DNA of 64,000 nucleotides from NCBI GenBank assembly GCA_905215505.1, contig CAJMPU010000012.1:1-64000 (forward strand), given 5' to 3'. Origin of the DNA: an uncultured bacterium. GTDB lineage: Bacteria; Actinomycetota; Coriobacteriia; Coriobacteriales; Coriobacteriaceae. This document shows, in pieces, positions 8,132 to 16,656 of the stretch (positions within the stretch are counted from its first letter, which is position 1; the number at the start of each line of letters is the position of its first letter). A program made the translations under genes and the position numbers. The notes under the pieces were generated by a model that did not search any database, had not been told where the DNA came from, and worked only from the letters and a program-made list of their open reading frames with translations.

Positions 8132-10699
8132 TTATTTGCCCTTGGGCTTGCTGGCGTAGAACTTCTTCTTTTTGGGCTTGCCGGCAGGGGAGGGTTTGCC
8201 AGCAAAGTTGGACTTGCCGTTGCCGGCCTGCGCGTGCGCGGGCGCCGTTGCGCGAGGCTTGCGGGCTTCGGGGTTGCGCAACTCCTCGGTTCGCTCGGCA
8301 ATCTCCTCGGCGCTAAAGCCGACCTCGGCCATGGCGTCCTCGATGGGCAGGCGGCGGACGATATAGCAGTGGTGCACCTTCTGGTTGCGCGCGAAGTCCT
8401 CGGGGATGGTCTGTGCCGTAATGTCCTCCAGCACTACGCCCGCGCGGGCGAGCTTGCGCGTCTCGGGGCGGAAGCCGCGCAGGTTGCAGCTAAAGATGGC
8501 GTGGCCGCCCTGCGCGAGCAGGCGCGATACGCCAGCCAAAAGCTCAACATGGTCGCGTTGAACATCCCAGGTGCGGCGGCCCATCTTGGACGAGTTCGAA
8601 AACGTGGGCGGGTCGACAAAGATCAGGTCCCAGCGGTTGCGCGTCTGACGCTGGTCGCGAATCCAGGCGAGCACGTCGTCGCGCACAAAGTGATGCTGCG
8701 GGCCCACAAAGCCGTTCTGACGCATATTGCGCTCGGCCCAGTCCAGATAGGTGTTCGAGAGGTCAACCGTCACGGTCTCCTCGACGCCGCCGTCTGCCGC
8801 ATAGCAGGTGGCAGTGCCGGTGTAGGCAAACAGGTTGAGGAAGCGGCGCGCCTGCTTGGCGTGCTCGCGCACTAGGTTGCGGGTGACGCGGTGGTCCAGG
8901 AAGATGCCCACATCCAGATAGTCGTCAAAGTTGACGGCAAAGGTGAGCCCGCCCTCCTCGATGAGCGGGAGGCGACGGCGCGCGATGTTGGCGCGCTCGC
9001 CCGGGCCGCCCTTGCCGGCGCCCTGCTTGCCGTACTGCGAGCCGCCGCGCGAACGCATGCGGGCCTTGGCGTGCACGTGCTCGGCCGGAACATCCAGGAT
9101 GCGCGGCGCGATGGCCAAGATGTCGAGCATGCGGGCCTGGGCCAGCGCAGGATCGATGGTCTTGGGTGCGGCATATTCGGCGATGACGAGCCAGCGGCCC
9201 GGCGTCTGCGGGCAGCCCTCGTACAGGTCGATGGCGGCGGAGTAGTCGGGCAGGTCGGCATCGTAGACGCGGTAGCAGCTCACGCCCTCGCGCTTTGCCC
9301 ATTTGCGACGCAGGCGGGCGTTCTTGCGCAGGCGGTTGGCGAACTGCTCAGACTCGGGGATGAGCACGGGCAGCGGCTTGCCGTCGCCCAGGTCGAGCGT
9401 GGCGGCAGGTTCGGGCATGGCAGAAGCTGCGGCCTCATCGTTGACTTCGTTGGCATCCGCAACCTCGGCCTCGGCATCCGCGCTGGTCGCAGCCTCAAAC
9501 GCTGCGGCGGCGTGGTCGAGCGAGGGCCAAACCTCGATAGTCGCCTCTTCGTTGTTGGGCATGACGGCAATGGAGCGCGCGGGCTCGGCATGGAGCGCGC
9601 GGGCCATAAGGCCATCGCGGGTGAGGGCGGCGACCGGCGCGGCGGTAAGCTCGGGCGCGCGACGCAGCTCGCCGACCAGCGTCATGGCGTCATGCATAAG
9701 CGACAGCGGTGTCTCGGTCGTATCCGCGACGAGGGCGGCACCGGCGACGGCGCCCGCGTGGTCCAGTACGGTGGCAGATTTTGCGCCGCAAAAATCGACA
9801 AAGCGCTTGTAGCCGGCGCACTTGACCATGCGCTCGGCGGTCTTGCGGGCGGCGGGGTCGATGTCCACGGCCACGATGCGCGCCTGGCGCTCGCGTGCTG
9901 CCGCCTCGCGCTCACGTGCCTCGGCAAGCAGCTGCTCCCATAGGGCGGCATCGTGCAGCTGCCAGCCCTCAAAGCCCCAGCGCTCGCGTGCAGCTCCCGG
10001 GGCGCGGTCGGTCAGAATGTTCACGGCCTCCAGCAACAGGCCACCACCGGCGCACGAGGCGTCGATCAGCGTGGGCAGGGCCTCGTTTTCGTAGTCGTCG
10101 GCCGTCAGCTCGCGCTCGCACAGCGCGGTCCAGCCAACCTGTGCCAGCACCAGGGCGGCGTAGTCCGGGCGCAGCACGTGCGCGCCCTCGCCGGCTCGAG
10201 TCGCGGCGGGCGGCAGGCGCTTGAACAGCGGGTCGCCCGAAAGGTCCAGGCTTATGCTCGCACGGCGCTGGCGTAGCGAAAGCAGCAGGTGGACATCGGG
10301 GTCGGCAGCATCGACATCGGCGCGACGGCCCGTGGTCTCGGCCAGGCGATCGCACAATGCGTCCTTGGCGCGCAGGGCAGAGAAGCGCGTGTTGCGCAGC
10401 TGCTCGGTCACACCACGGGCAGTGATGGCAATGGTGGCGCCGCGGCGGACGATGTTTTCCCAGGCAATGTCGTAAACGGCATCGTACAGCTCGTCGGCAT
10501 CCTGTGCCTCAAAGCGTCCGAGCACCACAAACACGCGGCTGGCCAGGCGCGACCACAGGCACGCGCGATAGCCCTGCTCAAGCTCGCCCTCAAACGTAGC
10601 GCGGCCCTTCAGGCGGCGGACATGCGAAAGCCCGAGCCGCTTGAGCTCGTCGGCGAGTGCGGATTCAAAGCCCTCCGGGCAGCTTGCATAAAATTCCAT
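8132..10699 (-). CDS. rlmKL: bifunctional 23S rRNA guanine methyltransferase RlmKL
   Basis: SAM-dependent enzyme predicted to methylate two guanines of 23S rRNA helix 74 (m2G2445 and m7G2069 in E. coli numbering). The N-terminal THUMP/RlmL half begins MEFYASCPEGFESALADELK and carries LIDASCAGGGLLLEA where relatives have DPxCGSGT. The C-terminal RlmK half has FLNLFAYTGTATCYAA and the catalytic-loop motif FVDPPTFSNSSKMG. At 855 residues it is longer than the ~700-residue E. coli protein; the excess includes an Ala/Glu-rich linker between the two enzymes and a basic tail ending KKKKFYASKPKGK. The ATG at 10699 has AGAGAGG upstream; farther in-frame starts would run into the divergent HAD gene. 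Confidence 0.88.
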   Translation of the reverse strand: MEFYASCPEGFESALADELKRLGLSHVRRLKGRATFEGELEQGYRACLWSRLASRVFVVLGRFEAQDADELYDAVYDIAWENIVRRGATIAITARGVTEQLRNTRFSALRAKDALCDRLAETTGRRADVDAADPDVHLLLSLRQRRASISLDLSGDPLFKRLPPAATRAGEGAHVLRPDYAALVLAQVGWTALCERELTADDYENEALPTLIDASCAGGGLLLEAVNILTDRAPGAARERWGFEGWQLHDAALWEQLLAEAREREAAARERQARIVAVDIDPAARKTAERMVKCAGYKRFVDFCGAKSATVLDHAGAVAGAALVADTTETPLSLMHDAMTLVGELRRAPELTAAPVAALTRDGLMARALHAEPARSIAVMPNNEEATIEVWPSLDHAAAAFEAATSADAEAEVADANEVNDEAAASAMPEPAATLDLGDGKPLPVLIPESEQFANRLRKNARLRRKWAKREGVSCYRVYDADLPDYSAAIDLYEGCPQTPGRWLVIAEYAAPKTIDPALAQARMLDILAIAPRILDVPAEHVHAKARMRSRGGSQYGKQGAGKGGPGERANIARRRLPLIEEGGLTFAVNFDDYLDVGIFLDHRVTRNLVREHAKQARRFLNLFAYTGTATCYAADGGVEETVTVDLSNTYLDWAERNMRQNGFVGPQHHFVRDDVLAWIRDQRQTRNRWDLIFVDPPTFSNSSKMGRRTWDVQRDHVELLAGVSRLLAQGGHAIFSCNLRGFRPETRKLARAGVVLEDITAQTIPEDFARNQKVHHCYIVRRLPIEDAMAEVGFSAEEIAERTEELRNPEARKPRATAPAHAQAGNGKSNFAGKPSPAGKPKKKKFYASKPKGK

Positions 10700-10774
10700 G
10701 GGTGACCTCTCTGGTTGCGTCGCTCCATTATATGATGGATGCTTCGTTTGCCATCGCCCTCGAAAGGAACCCAT

Positions 10775-11602
10775 ATGATTGATGCGTGCCCCGATTCCGC
10801 CGTGCTCTTTTTTGACGTGGACGGCACGCTGACGTCGTTCGATCCCGACGATATGACCGATAAGGACTTCAATGCAGTCCATCCGTCGAAGGCTGTTGTC
10901 GATGCATTTGGTCGACTGCGCAATGCGGGTCACCGGGCATTTATCTGCACGGGTCGCCCCTTGTGGCTGATTGCCGATGGCCTGCGTGCACTGAACCCGG
11001 CGGGTATCGTTGCCATGGCGGGGGCGACGCTCGAGGTCGAGGGCCGCGTGGTGCATGAGGACTGCTTTGACGAGGACGTTATCGCGGAGCTCGCGCGTCG
11101 TATTACTGTGGCGGGCGGCGAGGCGTTGTTCGAGACGAACGGTGCCACCTATTCACTTGAGCCAGTTGGTGTCGAACAGTCATTTCTGCTAGGCGCCGGC
11201 GTGGTGCACGGCGTTGATCAGATGCGCGTCGATGGCCGCTTGCGCGTAGGCAAGGTGTGCATTAACGCGTGCGACCTGGCTCGCGTAGCCAACGATGATG
11301 GCTTTATCGATCGCGAGTTTGAGCTGTGCAACACCGGTGGCCAGAATCGCGAGCTGAGCCCCAAAGGCATCGACAAGGGCTTGGGCGTGGCGCGAGCGCT
11401 GGAGTATCTGGGCCGCACTGGCAATGCGCGCACCTTTGGCTTTGGCGATTCCGGCAACGACCTGGGCATGCTCGCCGCCGTCGAGACGGCCGTGGCCATG
11501 GGCAACGCCATGCCCGAGGTCAAGGCGCTCGCCGACTATGTGACCGACGACGTCGAGCACGACGGCACCGTCACGGCGATGCAGCATTTTGGGTTGATCT
11601 AG
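10775..11602 (+). CDS. HAD-superfamily (Cof/IIB type) phosphatase
   Basis: Cytoplasmic phosphatase of the haloacid dehalogenase superfamily, 275 residues. Motif I is FFDVDGTLTSF (nucleophile Asp14 and acid Asp16). Motif IV is GFGDSGNDLGML. The cap has the IIB-type position between motifs II and III, as in sugar-phosphate and flavin-phosphate phosphatases such as YidA. The ATG at 10775 follows GAAAGGAA by eight bases; an upstream in-frame start lacks a ribosome site. Divergent from rlmKL with only 75 bases between them. Substrate not determinable. Confidence 0.85.
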   Translation: MIDACPDSAVLFFDVDGTLTSFDPDDMTDKDFNAVHPSKAVVDAFGRLRNAGHRAFICTGRPLWLIADGLRALNPAGIVAMAGATLEVEGRVVHEDCFDEDVIAELARRITVAGGEALFETNGATYSLEPVGVEQSFLLGAGVVHGVDQMRVDGRLRVGKVCINACDLARVANDDGFIDREFELCNTGGQNRELSPKGIDKGLGVARALEYLGRTGNARTFGFGDSGNDLGMLAAVETAVAMGNAMPEVKALADYVTDDVEHDGTVTAMQHFGLI

Positions 11603-11720
11603 CGCTGCGCGCGTCCCAGCCACCGCATCTCGCCGTTCAAGCCGTCGCTCGCGTACCAAAGTACGCATCGCTCCTCTTTCACGGCGACCTGCGGCACCTG
11701 GAACACGCTCGCTGACGTTT
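11603..11720 (+). other. structured 3'-UTR element, distant copy
   Basis: Immediately after the HAD stop codon there is a branched set of pairings: CCGCA/TGCGG and TCGCCGT/ACGGCGA enclose the hairpin GCGTAC-CAAA-GTACGC. Its start (GCTGCGCGCG...CCCAG), the segment CCGTTCAA and the end (CGCTGACGTTTGCTCAAA) resemble parts of the elements at 48489 and 54491. The remaining bases up to the aldolase gene hold only a small AAACAC/GTGTTT hairpin at 11772. Confidence 0.4.
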
Positions 11721-11891
11721 GCTCAAACTGAGACTTTCTACTTTTGCATGCTCAATCGATTTATCAATCCAAACACTGAGGTGTTTATACCGTTCGCCGA
11801 GAAGATAAAAAACCGCAGTTCACGCCTTGATAAACGTAGGTAAAGTGTTTAGCAGTTTAACGCCCATGTGCAAGCGAAAGGAATCAGGCAG

Positions 11892-12596
11892 ATGGCAATC
11901 AAGGTGTTCGCTGACGGTGCAAACCTCGAGGGCATGCTCGACATGTACGAGAACGGCAACGTTCAGGGCTTCACAACCAACCCGTCCCTTATGAAGAAGG
12001 GCGGCGTGACGGATTACCGCGCATTTGCCAAGGAGGTCCTGGCCCACATCACCGATGTGTCCGTGTCGTTTGAGGTCTTTGCCGACGACGTCGAGACCAT
12101 GGAGGTCGAGGCCCGCGAGATTGCTGCCTGGGCCGAGAACGTCTACGTCAAGATTCCGTGCGTGACCACCAAGGGCGAGTCCACCGCCGAGCTGGTGCAC
12201 AAGCTTTCGGCCGACGGCATCAAGGTCAACGTCACCACCATCTTTACGCCTACGCAGGTCGACGAGATGGTCGAGGCCGTTGACGCCGAGACGCCGTCCA
12301 TCATCTCGCTCTTTGCCGGTCGCATCGCCGACACCGGCGTCGATCCCATTCCGTTTATGACGGAGTCGGTCAAGAAGGCCGTCGCCAAGCCCAACTGCGA
12401 GGTCCTGTGGGCGTCTACGCGTGAGCTTATCAATATTTACCAGGCGGAAGGATGCGGTTGCCAGATCATCACGGTGCCCAACAGCATCCTGGCCAAGCGC
12501 AAGAACATCGGCCGTGATCCGTACGAGGTCTCGCTCGACACCGTGCGCGGCTTTGCCAAGGATATCGCCGCTTTGGGCTTCCATATCTTGCCGTAA
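11892..12596 (+). CDS. transaldolase / fructose-6-phosphate aldolase family protein
   Basis: Class I aldolase of 234 residues that should cleave or transfer a three-carbon unit of a sugar phosphate in the pentose phosphate network. The Schiff-base lysine is Lys87 in VYVKIPCVTTKG, followed by the strand motif VNVTTIF and SLFAGRIADTG. The small single-domain size matches the TalC/Fsa subfamily rather than 320-residue TalB. AAAGGAA precedes the ATG. The last 18 coding bases are duplicated 156 bases downstream (12732). Whether it is a transaldolase or F6P aldolase cannot be settled from these motifs. Confidence 0.87.
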   Translation: MAIKVFADGANLEGMLDMYENGNVQGFTTNPSLMKKGGVTDYRAFAKEVLAHITDVSVSFEVFADDVETMEVEAREIAAWAENVYVKIPCVTTKGESTAELVHKLSADGIKVNVTTIFTPTQVDEMVEAVDAETPSIISLFAGRIADTGVDPIPFMTESVKKAVAKPNCEVLWASTRELINIYQAEGCGCQIITVPNSILAKRKNIGRDPYEVSLDTVRGFAKDIAALGFHILP

Positions 12597-12749
12597 CGCG
12601 AACACTGGCTGCGCCGCGGGTTGTTCGCCCCGGCCTTTCCTTTCCCTATCGCTCACGCGCTTCGCGAGGGTCGCGCTAGGTAAAGGAAAGGCCGGGGCTG
12701 CCGACACGAGCTTGCCGGCAAGTTAGCACTCGGCTTCCATATCCTGCCG
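12576..12749 (+). repeat. 18-bp direct repeat bracketing an inserted hairpin segment
   Basis: GGCTTCCATATCTTGCCG, the end of the aldolase gene (12576-12593), recurs with one change at 12732-12749. The segment between contains a long hairpin (12628-12697). The second copy lacks the stop codon. This looks like the footprint of an insertion or local duplication. Confidence 0.7.
12628..12697. repeat. 70-bp hairpin, 16-bp perfect arms
   Basis: Arms CCCCGGCCTTTCCTTT and its exact complement at 12682-12697, with a 38-base GC-rich loop. It lies downstream of the aldolase gene inside the 18-bp direct repeat. Confidence 0.75.
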
Positions 12750-12834
12750 CGGGCAAAGGTACCCCCGCCTGCGACGTGCAAAATTGAGAGTATTCAGCAA
12801 GGTAAAGGTTTTTACCAGCTGGCTGAAGCACGGA

Positions 12835-12878
12835 ACAGCCCCCGTTTTGGCTCTGACGACGCTAAAACGGGGGCTGTT
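12835..12878. terminator. bidirectional terminator between aldolase and tex
   Basis: Fourteen-base perfect stem ACAGCCCCCGTTTT/AAAACGGGGGCTGT. A-rich and T-rich sequence on the two sides is limited, but the position between two convergent genes fits termination from both sides. The rest of the 12597-12977 gap holds the repeats listed and nothing else I can identify. Confidence 0.65.
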
Positions 12879-12977
12879 TGTGACTTTATTGCCTCTGAGG
12901 GGCGTTCGGAGCGGCGGAAATTGCAGAATACTCGCGATTTTGCACGCTGCTACAGGGGGTACCCTTGCTTTGGCGGT

Positions 12978-15125
12978 TTATTTCCCCTGCACCATGGTGA
13001 GCGAGATCTTCTTGCGGTCGCGATCGACCTTTTCGACCCACACCTTGACCGTGTCGCCGACGCGCACCACGTCGCTTGGGTGCTTGACGAAGCGGTTGGC
13101 CAGTTTGGAGATGTGCACGAGGCCGTCCTGATGCACGCCCACGTCGACGAAGGCGCCAAAGTCGACGACGTTGCGCACCGTGCCCTTGAGCTCCATGCCG
13201 GGCTCCAGGTCGTCGATGGAAAGCGCCGAGCGGCTAAAGACAACCTCGGGAGCGTCGTCTCGCGGGTCGCGGCCGGGCTTCTTGAGCTCGTTGACAATGT
13301 CGATGAGCGTGAGGGTACCGCAGTCCAGGTCGCTTGCCAGCGTCGAGATGCTGCCCAGGCGGCGCTCGATGTCGGGCACGCCGCCGCGGCTGAGCTCGCT
13401 TGCCGCAACGCCGGCGCGCTCCAGGACGGCCGTGGCCACCTCGTAGCTTTCGGGGTGGACGCTTGTCGCGTCGAGCGGGTTCTTGCCGCCGCTGATGCGC
13501 AGGAAACCTGCGGCGTTGAGGTACGCCTTGGGTCCCAGCTTGGGGACCTTCTTGAGCTGGCGGCGATCGGTAAAGGCGCCGTTTTCCTCGCGGTAGGCCA
13601 CGATGTTTTTGGCTACGCTTGGCGTAATGCCCGACACATAGCCCAGCAGGCTCGCGCTCGCGGTGTTCACGTCGACGCCCACACGGTTGACGACGTCCTC
13701 CACCACGTGGCCCAGGGTGCGCGAGAGCTCGGCCTGGTCAAGGTCGTGCTGGTACTGGCCCACGCCGATGGACTGGGGAGGAATCTTGACGAGCTCTGCC
13801 AGCGGGTCTTGCAGGCGGCGGCCCAGGCTCATGGCGCCACGCACGGTGACGTCCAAATCGGGATATTCCTGGCTGGCGAGCTCGGAAGCGGAGTACACCG
13901 ACGCGCCAGCTTCGTTGACAATGGTGTAGCGAAGGCTGGGCGCCTGCTCGGCAATGAACTCCGAGACGACTTCCTCGGTCTCGCGGCTGGCGGTGCCGTT
14001 GCCGATGACGATGGTGTTGACGCCATCCTTCTTGACGAGGCGGGCGAGCTCGCGCTTGGTGCCGGCGACGTCGTGGCGCGGTTTGGTGGGGTAGACCACG
14101 ACATGGTCGAGCAGCTTGCCGGTCTCGTCCATGACGGCGACCTTGCAGCCGGTACGGTAGCCCGGGTCGAGCGCGAGCACGCGGGCGCCGCGCACGGGGC
14201 GCGCCGAGAGCAAGCCCTCGAGATTCTTGGCAAAGACGTTGATGGCCTCGGTCTGGGCGCGAACGGTGAGCTTGGCGCGGGCCTCGCGCTCCAGCGAGGG
14301 GGCCATGAGGCGCTTGTAGCCGTCGGCGATGGCGGCATCGAAGACGGGAGCAAACACGCCCTGGCGTCGGGGCCAACGGCTGCCAAGGCGTGCCGTGGCA
14401 GCAGCGCCGTCGACGTTCACGCGTACGCGGAGCTTGCCCTCGCGCTCGCCGCGGTCGATCGCCAGCACGCGGTGGTTGGGGATGCGGCGCAAGGGCTCAT
14501 CATAGCTGTAGTACGGCTCGTAGGGAGTCTTCTCGGCGGGGTCGGTAGCCTCGACGACGATATCGGCGGTGTTTTGCGTAAAGGCGCGCAGGTCGGCGAC
14601 GTTCTCGGGGTCCTCGGCCACCGTCTCGGCCACGATGTCCGCGGCGCCGGCGAGCGCCTTCTCGGGCGTGTCGAAGCCAGCCTCCTCGTTGACGTATGCC
14701 GCGGCGGCGTCGAGCGCGCTGCCCTTGGCCGAAGCCTGCATGATGATCATGTTGGCGAGCGGCTCCAGGCCTGCCTCGCGGGCCTTCTGCGCGCGGGTCA
14801 TGCGCTTTTTGCGGTAGGGCTTGTAGAGGTCCTCGACACGCTGGAGCTGCGTGGCCTCGCGAATCTGCTGCTCGAGTTCGGGCGTGAGCTTGCCCTGGGC
14901 GTCGATGAGCAAGATAACGTCTTCCTTGCGCTGCTCAAGATTGCGCAGGTAGGACAGGCGCTCGTCGAGCGCGCGCAGGGCAACGTCGTCCATGCCGCCC
15001 GTTGCCTCCTTGCGGTAGCGCGAGATAAAGGGGATGGTGTTGCCCTCGTCGATGAGCTTGACGGCTGCCTCGATGTTGGCGGCCTTAAGGTTGAGCTCGC
15101 AGGCGAGCTGGGCGATAAGATCCAT
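12978..15125 (-). CDS. tex: Tex-like transcription accessory / S1 RNA-binding protein
   Basis: Conserved nucleic-acid-binding protein of 715 residues, cytoplasmic, linked in other bacteria to transcription and RNA metabolism. Recognisable blocks in order: the N-terminal helical region with IPFISRYRKEATGGMD, the RNase-H-like YqgF fold with VLALDPGYRTGCK, the paired helix-hairpin-helix region with GITPSVAKNIVAYREENG, and a C-terminal S1 domain with VRNVVDFGAFVDVGVHQDGL. Length and order match the family. AAGGAG precedes the ATG. Genes on both sides converge or are far away, so it is probably transcribed alone. Confidence 0.95.
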   Translation of the reverse strand: MDLIAQLACELNLKAANIEAAVKLIDEGNTIPFISRYRKEATGGMDDVALRALDERLSYLRNLEQRKEDVILLIDAQGKLTPELEQQIREATQLQRVEDLYKPYRKKRMTRAQKAREAGLEPLANMIIMQASAKGSALDAAAAYVNEEAGFDTPEKALAGAADIVAETVAEDPENVADLRAFTQNTADIVVEATDPAEKTPYEPYYSYDEPLRRIPNHRVLAIDRGEREGKLRVRVNVDGAAATARLGSRWPRRQGVFAPVFDAAIADGYKRLMAPSLEREARAKLTVRAQTEAINVFAKNLEGLLSARPVRGARVLALDPGYRTGCKVAVMDETGKLLDHVVVYPTKPRHDVAGTKRELARLVKKDGVNTIVIGNGTASRETEEVVSEFIAEQAPSLRYTIVNEAGASVYSASELASQEYPDLDVTVRGAMSLGRRLQDPLAELVKIPPQSIGVGQYQHDLDQAELSRTLGHVVEDVVNRVGVDVNTASASLLGYVSGITPSVAKNIVAYREENGAFTDRRQLKKVPKLGPKAYLNAAGFLRISGGKNPLDATSVHPESYEVATAVLERAGVAASELSRGGVPDIERRLGSISTLASDLDCGTLTLIDIVNELKKPGRDPRDDAPEVVFSRSALSIDDLEPGMELKGTVRNVVDFGAFVDVGVHQDGLVHISKLANRFVKHPSDVVRVGDTVKVWVEKVDRDRKKISLTMVQGK

Positions 15126-15217
15126 GGGACTCCTTGCGTTTAAGGTGCGTTTGCAGCACAGGGCTACCAAGGATACCACCTGCCACTTCGCCCAAAAAAG
15201 ACTGTTTTGGCGCGGAA

Positions 15218-15375
15218 CCACGAAAGCGGCCTATCTACTACGTTTGAACCGTGTGGGTCGACCATCCCCCGGTTTTCCGAAAATGCGCAACTCGTCTACC
15301 TGCGGTTTTTATTCCGCGAAATTTGGCATGGTTGAGGGCGATCGGTTAAACGTAGTAGATAGGCACATTTCGTGG
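15218..15375. repeat. 158-bp inverted repeat with 25 paired bases per arm
   Basis: CCACGAAA, a 3-base bulge, then GCCTATCTACTACGTTT (15218-15245) pair with the exact complements at 15348-15375. The loop is 102 bases. It lies in the 421-base gap between tex and the oxidoreductase gene. That gap also has a CTGAGGCG/CGCCTCAG hairpin at 15389-15417 but no convincing gene. One copy only in this window. Confidence 0.8.
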
Positions 15376-15546
15376 CGAACGAACCAAGCTGAGGCGCAAA
15401 AAGGCCCCCCGCCTCAGAAAAATCGTCAGCGAAGTAGCAAAATGCTCCGCGGGCAGGAGGCTGCTCGCGGGGCAAAGAAGAGGGGCTTATTTGTGGCGGA
15501 CCGAGGGACTCGGCATGGGGTTTCTGCCGCGGCCGCTCTTAAGGCA

Positions 15547-16587
15547 TTACAGCTCGACGAGCTGGCCGGTCTCGGCGGCCTCCTTGATGGCGTTGAGAAG
15601 CGTGAGCGTCTTGACGTTATCGGCGGGGGTTACGACGGGCTCAACTTCGCGGCGGACGACCTTCACAAAGTGCTTGAGCTGCATCTTGTGCGGCAGCGCC
15701 GGGTCGACGGCCGGAATCTCCATCTGCAGCGGCTTGTGCCAGTTGGAGGCGCCGTCGTAGGAGAACTGATGCAGGCGGGGCAGCGAAAGGGCACCCAAGG
15801 TTCCGCCGATAAAGTAGGCGTCGGCGTCGAAGGGGCGGTACTGCGGATCCTCGCGAGCGGTGGCCTCCCAGTTCCAGGGGCTGGCGGTGGCGTCGGAGAT
15901 GGTCATGCTCGCAAGCGCGCCATCGGCAAAACGGACGTTGACCACGGCGGAGTCCTCGGTCTCAAAACCGCGGGCGGCGCTGGACTGCATGCCCTGGACG
16001 GCGACGGGCTCGCCCAGCAGGTAGCGGAGCAGGTCCACGTCGTGAACCAGGTTGACCAAGATCGGTCCGGCACCCTTCTTGCGGCGCCACTCGACATCGA
16101 AGTACTCGTCATTCTTATAGATCATGTAGTGGAAGCTCGACACGGTGAGCTTGCCCAGCTCGCCGGACTCGATGATCTCCTTGGCCTTGTTGACGAAGGG
16201 GTTGTGGCGACGGTGCTGACCCACGAGCACGGGCACGCCGGCGGTCTCGGCCTCGGCGGCGAAAGCCTGGGCATCCTCGAGGTCGTTGGAGATCGGCTTT
16301 TCGACCAGCGGCACGATGTTGCGCTTGATGGCCTCGCGGGCAACGCCCAAGTGCAGGTCGTTGGGGGTGGCGATGATGACGGCCTCGGGCTTGACCTCGT
16401 CCATCATCTGGGCGGGATCGGTAAAGAACGGCACGCCGGCAGCCTCGGCCGTGGCGCGGGCGCCCTCAAAGGCGTCGGCGATGGCGACGAGCTCGGCCTC
16501 GGGCTCCTCGGTGACAAAGCGGATGTGGTTGCGGCCCATGGCGCCGGCGCCGATGACGGCAATGCGGACGGGGTTGAGCTCAGACAT
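15547..16587 (-). CDS. Gfo/Idh/MocA family NAD(P)-dependent oxidoreductase
   Basis: Dehydrogenase of 346 residues, probably acting on a sugar, cyclitol or related polyol. The N-terminal Rossmann motif is VIGAGAMGRNH (residues 11-21), the conserved EKPIS lysine is near residue 96, and NLVHDVDLLRYLLG carries the catalytic-region histidine. Length fits the family. AAGGAG precedes the ATG. Downstream of the MFS and SDR genes on the same strand, it forms a probable catabolic set with them and the divergent LysR regulator. A family A palindrome separates it from the MFS gene. Substrate unknown. Confidence 0.88.
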   Translation of the reverse strand: MSELNPVRIAVIGAGAMGRNHIRFVTEEPEAELVAIADAFEGARATAEAAGVPFFTDPAQMMDEVKPEAVIIATPNDLHLGVAREAIKRNIVPLVEKPISNDLEDAQAFAAEAETAGVPVLVGQHRRHNPFVNKAKEIIESGELGKLTVSSFHYMIYKNDEYFDVEWRRKKGAGPILVNLVHDVDLLRYLLGEPVAVQGMQSSAARGFETEDSAVVNVRFADGALASMTISDATASPWNWEATAREDPQYRPFDADAYFIGGTLGALSLPRLHQFSYDGASNWHKPLQMEIPAVDPALPHKMQLKHFVKVVRREVEPVVTPADNVKTLTLLNAIKEAAETGQLVEL

Positions 16588-16616
16588 TTCGACTCCTTAA
16601 TGCTGGTGGCTGGTGG

Positions 16617-16649
16617 AATGTGACAAAGGGACAGCCCCTTTGTCACATC
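16617..16649. repeat. family A palindrome (copy 2)
   Basis: Same 33-bp palindrome as at 3135, with two arm differences. It begins seven bases beyond the MFS stop codon (minus strand) and 30 bases before the oxidoreductase start, so it interrupts an apparent operon. Confidence 0.85.
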
Positions 16650-16656
16650 GGTAAAA

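Noticed and set aside
10700..11056. Longer N-terminus for RlmKL
   Set aside because: Would overlap the divergent HAD gene; the ATG at 10699 has a ribosome site and matches the family start.
12921..15143. Long plus-strand frame opposite tex
   Set aside because: Shadow of the Tex gene; no recognisable domain.
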